DNA of 25,072 nucleotides from an uncultured Dysgonomonas sp. (lineage in GTDB: Bacteria > Bacteroidota > Bacteroidia > Bacteroidales > Dysgonomonadaceae), in assembly GCA_937995835.1 (NCBI GenBank), contig CALKIV010000042.1, positions 1 to 25,072 of the forward strand, in the 5' to 3' direction. This document shows, in pieces, positions 24,111-25,072 of this stretch (within the stretch, counting starts at the first letter, position 1; each line of letters opens with the position of its first letter). Made by a program: the position numbers and the translations under genes. The notes beneath the pieces were generated by a model. It was not told the origin of the DNA, searched no databases, and saw only the letters and a program-made list of their open reading frames with translations.

Positions 24111-25072
24111 ATGGGAAAGTTAGCACACATTACAATGCTAGTTTTACTTTTTTTGTTCGCTTCATGTCAGCAGAAAGAGAAAAAACAAACCGAAGACACC
24201 AAAACTGTGCCCGAATCGGTTATTGAACAAGAAGAACTCGTGGAAGACTCTTTGTCGGTAGAACCACTGGTTGTTCAGGAGAAAAGCAATGATCTTAAAC
24301 CTACAAAGAAGGTTCAGATCAAGAAGGATTCTATCATCACATCAAAGCCTGCCTCTAAAGCTGAAGTGGATAAAAGAACAGTTAAGAAGGAGGAGCAAGA
24401 AGAAAGAATTATTCAATATCAGAATAGATCTAATGAGGAGTCTTTTGATCTATATTTCGACGATCACTCTCTGGATTGTCCTTATCAGGACTATTATTAC
24501 TTGGATGATAATTATTATTTTGATGATTACTACTACGATAACAATTATTACTACGATGATTATTATCCCATTCCAATATATCCAAGTGATCCAGAACCAG
24601 AGCCAACACCAGATCCAGAACCGGAACCTGAAAAGGAGACACGTCCTTCGGTGCGCCCGATGCCTGAGTCTGTAAAGAATGAGGAACGATCATCTAGTCG
24701 ACCTAAACCCGAGTCTGAGACTCTACCTCCTCGTCCCACAGAGCCTGAAGTAAAAGAGGAATTTCGTTCTTCTAGCAGAGAGCTTCCTGATTCGGAAAAA
24801 CAGCAGAGGGATCAAGAGCGTAAAGACCAAGTAGCTCGTGAAGCTCAAGAAAAGCGTGCAGCTGAATCTCGTCGTCAACAAGAGCGAGATGATCAAGAAC
24901 GTAAAGATCGAGAAGCCCGTGCCGATCAGGAAAGACGTGCAGCTGAATCTCGTCGTCAACAAGAGCGAGATGATCAAGAACGTAAAGATCGAGAAGCCCG
25001 TGCCGATCAGGAAAGACGTGCAGCTGAATCTCGTCGTCAACAAGAGCGAGATGATCAAGAACGTAAAGATCG
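24111..25072 (+). CDS. Repeat-rich lipoprotein of unknown function, partial (runs off right edge)
   Basis: An open frame from ATG 24111 continues past the window edge (320 complete codons visible). The signal peptide ends in LFASC, so Cys19 is probably lipidated; the following QQKEKKQTED is polar and charged, which may favour surface display. Residues about 20-125 are rich in Lys, Glu and Ser. Residues 127-152 (24489-24566) are almost only Tyr (13), Asp (8) and Asn (3). A Pro-Glu repeat region (PEPEPTPDPEPEPE) follows, and from residue 240 a 27-residue unit rich in Arg, Glu, Asp, Gln and Ala repeats, likely a long charged helix. I do not recognise a family. A cell-envelope structural, spacer or metal-binding role is possible but unproven. 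It lies beyond the PUL terminator and is probably unrelated to pectin use. Frames on the other strand and in +2 are by-products of the repeats. Confidence 0.85.
   Translation, partial: MGKLAHITMLVLLFLFASCQQKEKKQTEDTKTVPESVIEQEELVEDSLSVEPLVVQEKSNDLKPTKKVQIKKDSIITSKPASKAEVDKRTVKKEEQEERIIQYQNRSNEESFDLYFDDHSLDCPYQDYYYLDDNYYFDDYYYDNNYYYDDYYPIPIYPSDPEPEPTPDPEPEPEKETRPSVRPMPESVKNEERSSSRPKPESETLPPRPTEPEVKEEFRSSSRELPDSEKQQRDQERKDQVAREAQEKRAAESRRQQERDDQERKDREARADQERRAAESRRQQERDDQERKDREARADQERRAAESRRQQERDDQERKD
24828..25072 (+). repeat. 81-bp in-frame tandem repeats (27-residue unit), continuing beyond the edge
   Basis: Units lie at 24828-24908, 24909-24989 and 24990-25070, and a fourth begins at 25071. 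The second and third are identical base for base; the first differs in its opening third. The period is a multiple of three, so copy-number change keeps the frame. The encoded unit begins REARADQERRAAESRRQQ and ends with ERDDQERKD, strongly charged and helix-favouring. Confidence 0.95.

Noticed and set aside
24271..24675. Plus-strand frame of 134 codons inside the last gene
   Set aside because: It is the +2 frame of the lipoprotein; its Ile/Thr/Met runs are the frame-shifted reading of the Tyr/Asp codon stretch.
24723..25058. Minus-strand frame with repeated hydrophobic segments that looks like a membrane protein
   Set aside because: It is the complement of the 81-bp charged repeats; the repeated hydrophobic pattern is a by-product of Arg/Glu/Asp codons, and the opposite frame has a lipobox start.
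24828..25072. Regular repeats as a CRISPR array
   Set aside because: The units are contiguous without unique spacers, are in frame within a coding sequence, and are 81 bp long.
1..25072. tRNA, rRNA, insertion sequence or phage genes
   Set aside because: No such sequence was recognised on either strand; all long frames are accounted for by PUL genes or the last lipoprotein.

Overview
The window is most of a polysaccharide utilisation locus (PUL) of a Bacteroidota bacterium, probably of the order Bacteroidales, directed at rhamnogalacturonan I (RG-I) pectin. The taxonomic inference rests on the hybrid two-component regulator (HTCS), the gene-family set, TAnnTTTG-type promoter boxes, AT-rich leaders without clear Shine-Dalgarno sequences, and the fact that nearly every gene carries a signal peptide or lipobox.

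Layout. (1) Positions 1-7517, minus strand, form one tightly packed operon read right to left: PL11 rhamnogalacturonan lyase, PL22 oligogalacturonate-lyase-family protein, a two-domain GH105-CE12 fusion, L-rhamnose mutarotase, a CE12 acetylesterase lipoprotein, and a GH88/GH105-type hydrolase cut by the left edge. Gaps run from a 4-nt overlap to 36 nt. (2) Positions 7518-7832 are a divergent control region with candidate promoter boxes, inverted repeats and direct repeats. (3) Positions 7833-12155, plus strand, encode the HTCS sensor-regulator. (4) Positions 12295-23848, plus strand, form a second operon: GH2, GH106, GH42, CE12, GH2, with gaps from a 4-nt overlap to 16 nt. A strong intrinsic terminator at 23871-23911 closes it. 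(5) From 24111 to the right edge is an unrelated-looking lipoprotein with an Asp/Tyr-rich segment and perfect 81-bp tandem repeats.

How the genes would work together (inference from families). The HTCS senses a pectin fragment in the periplasm and activates both operons. CE12 esterases remove acetyl groups from the RG-I backbone, the GH2 and GH42 enzymes strip side chains (probably galactose- or arabinose-type sugars), and PL11 cleaves the exposed backbone by beta-elimination. GH105 domains remove the unsaturated uronate end, GH106 removes terminal rhamnose, and RhaM interconverts rhamnose anomers for cytoplasmic catabolism. The PL22 protein may process short unsaturated or uronate oligomers. 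No SusC/SusD transporter pair lies in the window. The left operon runs off the edge, so the pair may lie further left.

Most of the window is recognisable PUL biology. The least explained items are the PL22 protein with a lysine at an expected metal-ligand position, the GH105-CE12 fusion, the repeat-rich lipoprotein at the right edge, and the repeat structures in the control region.
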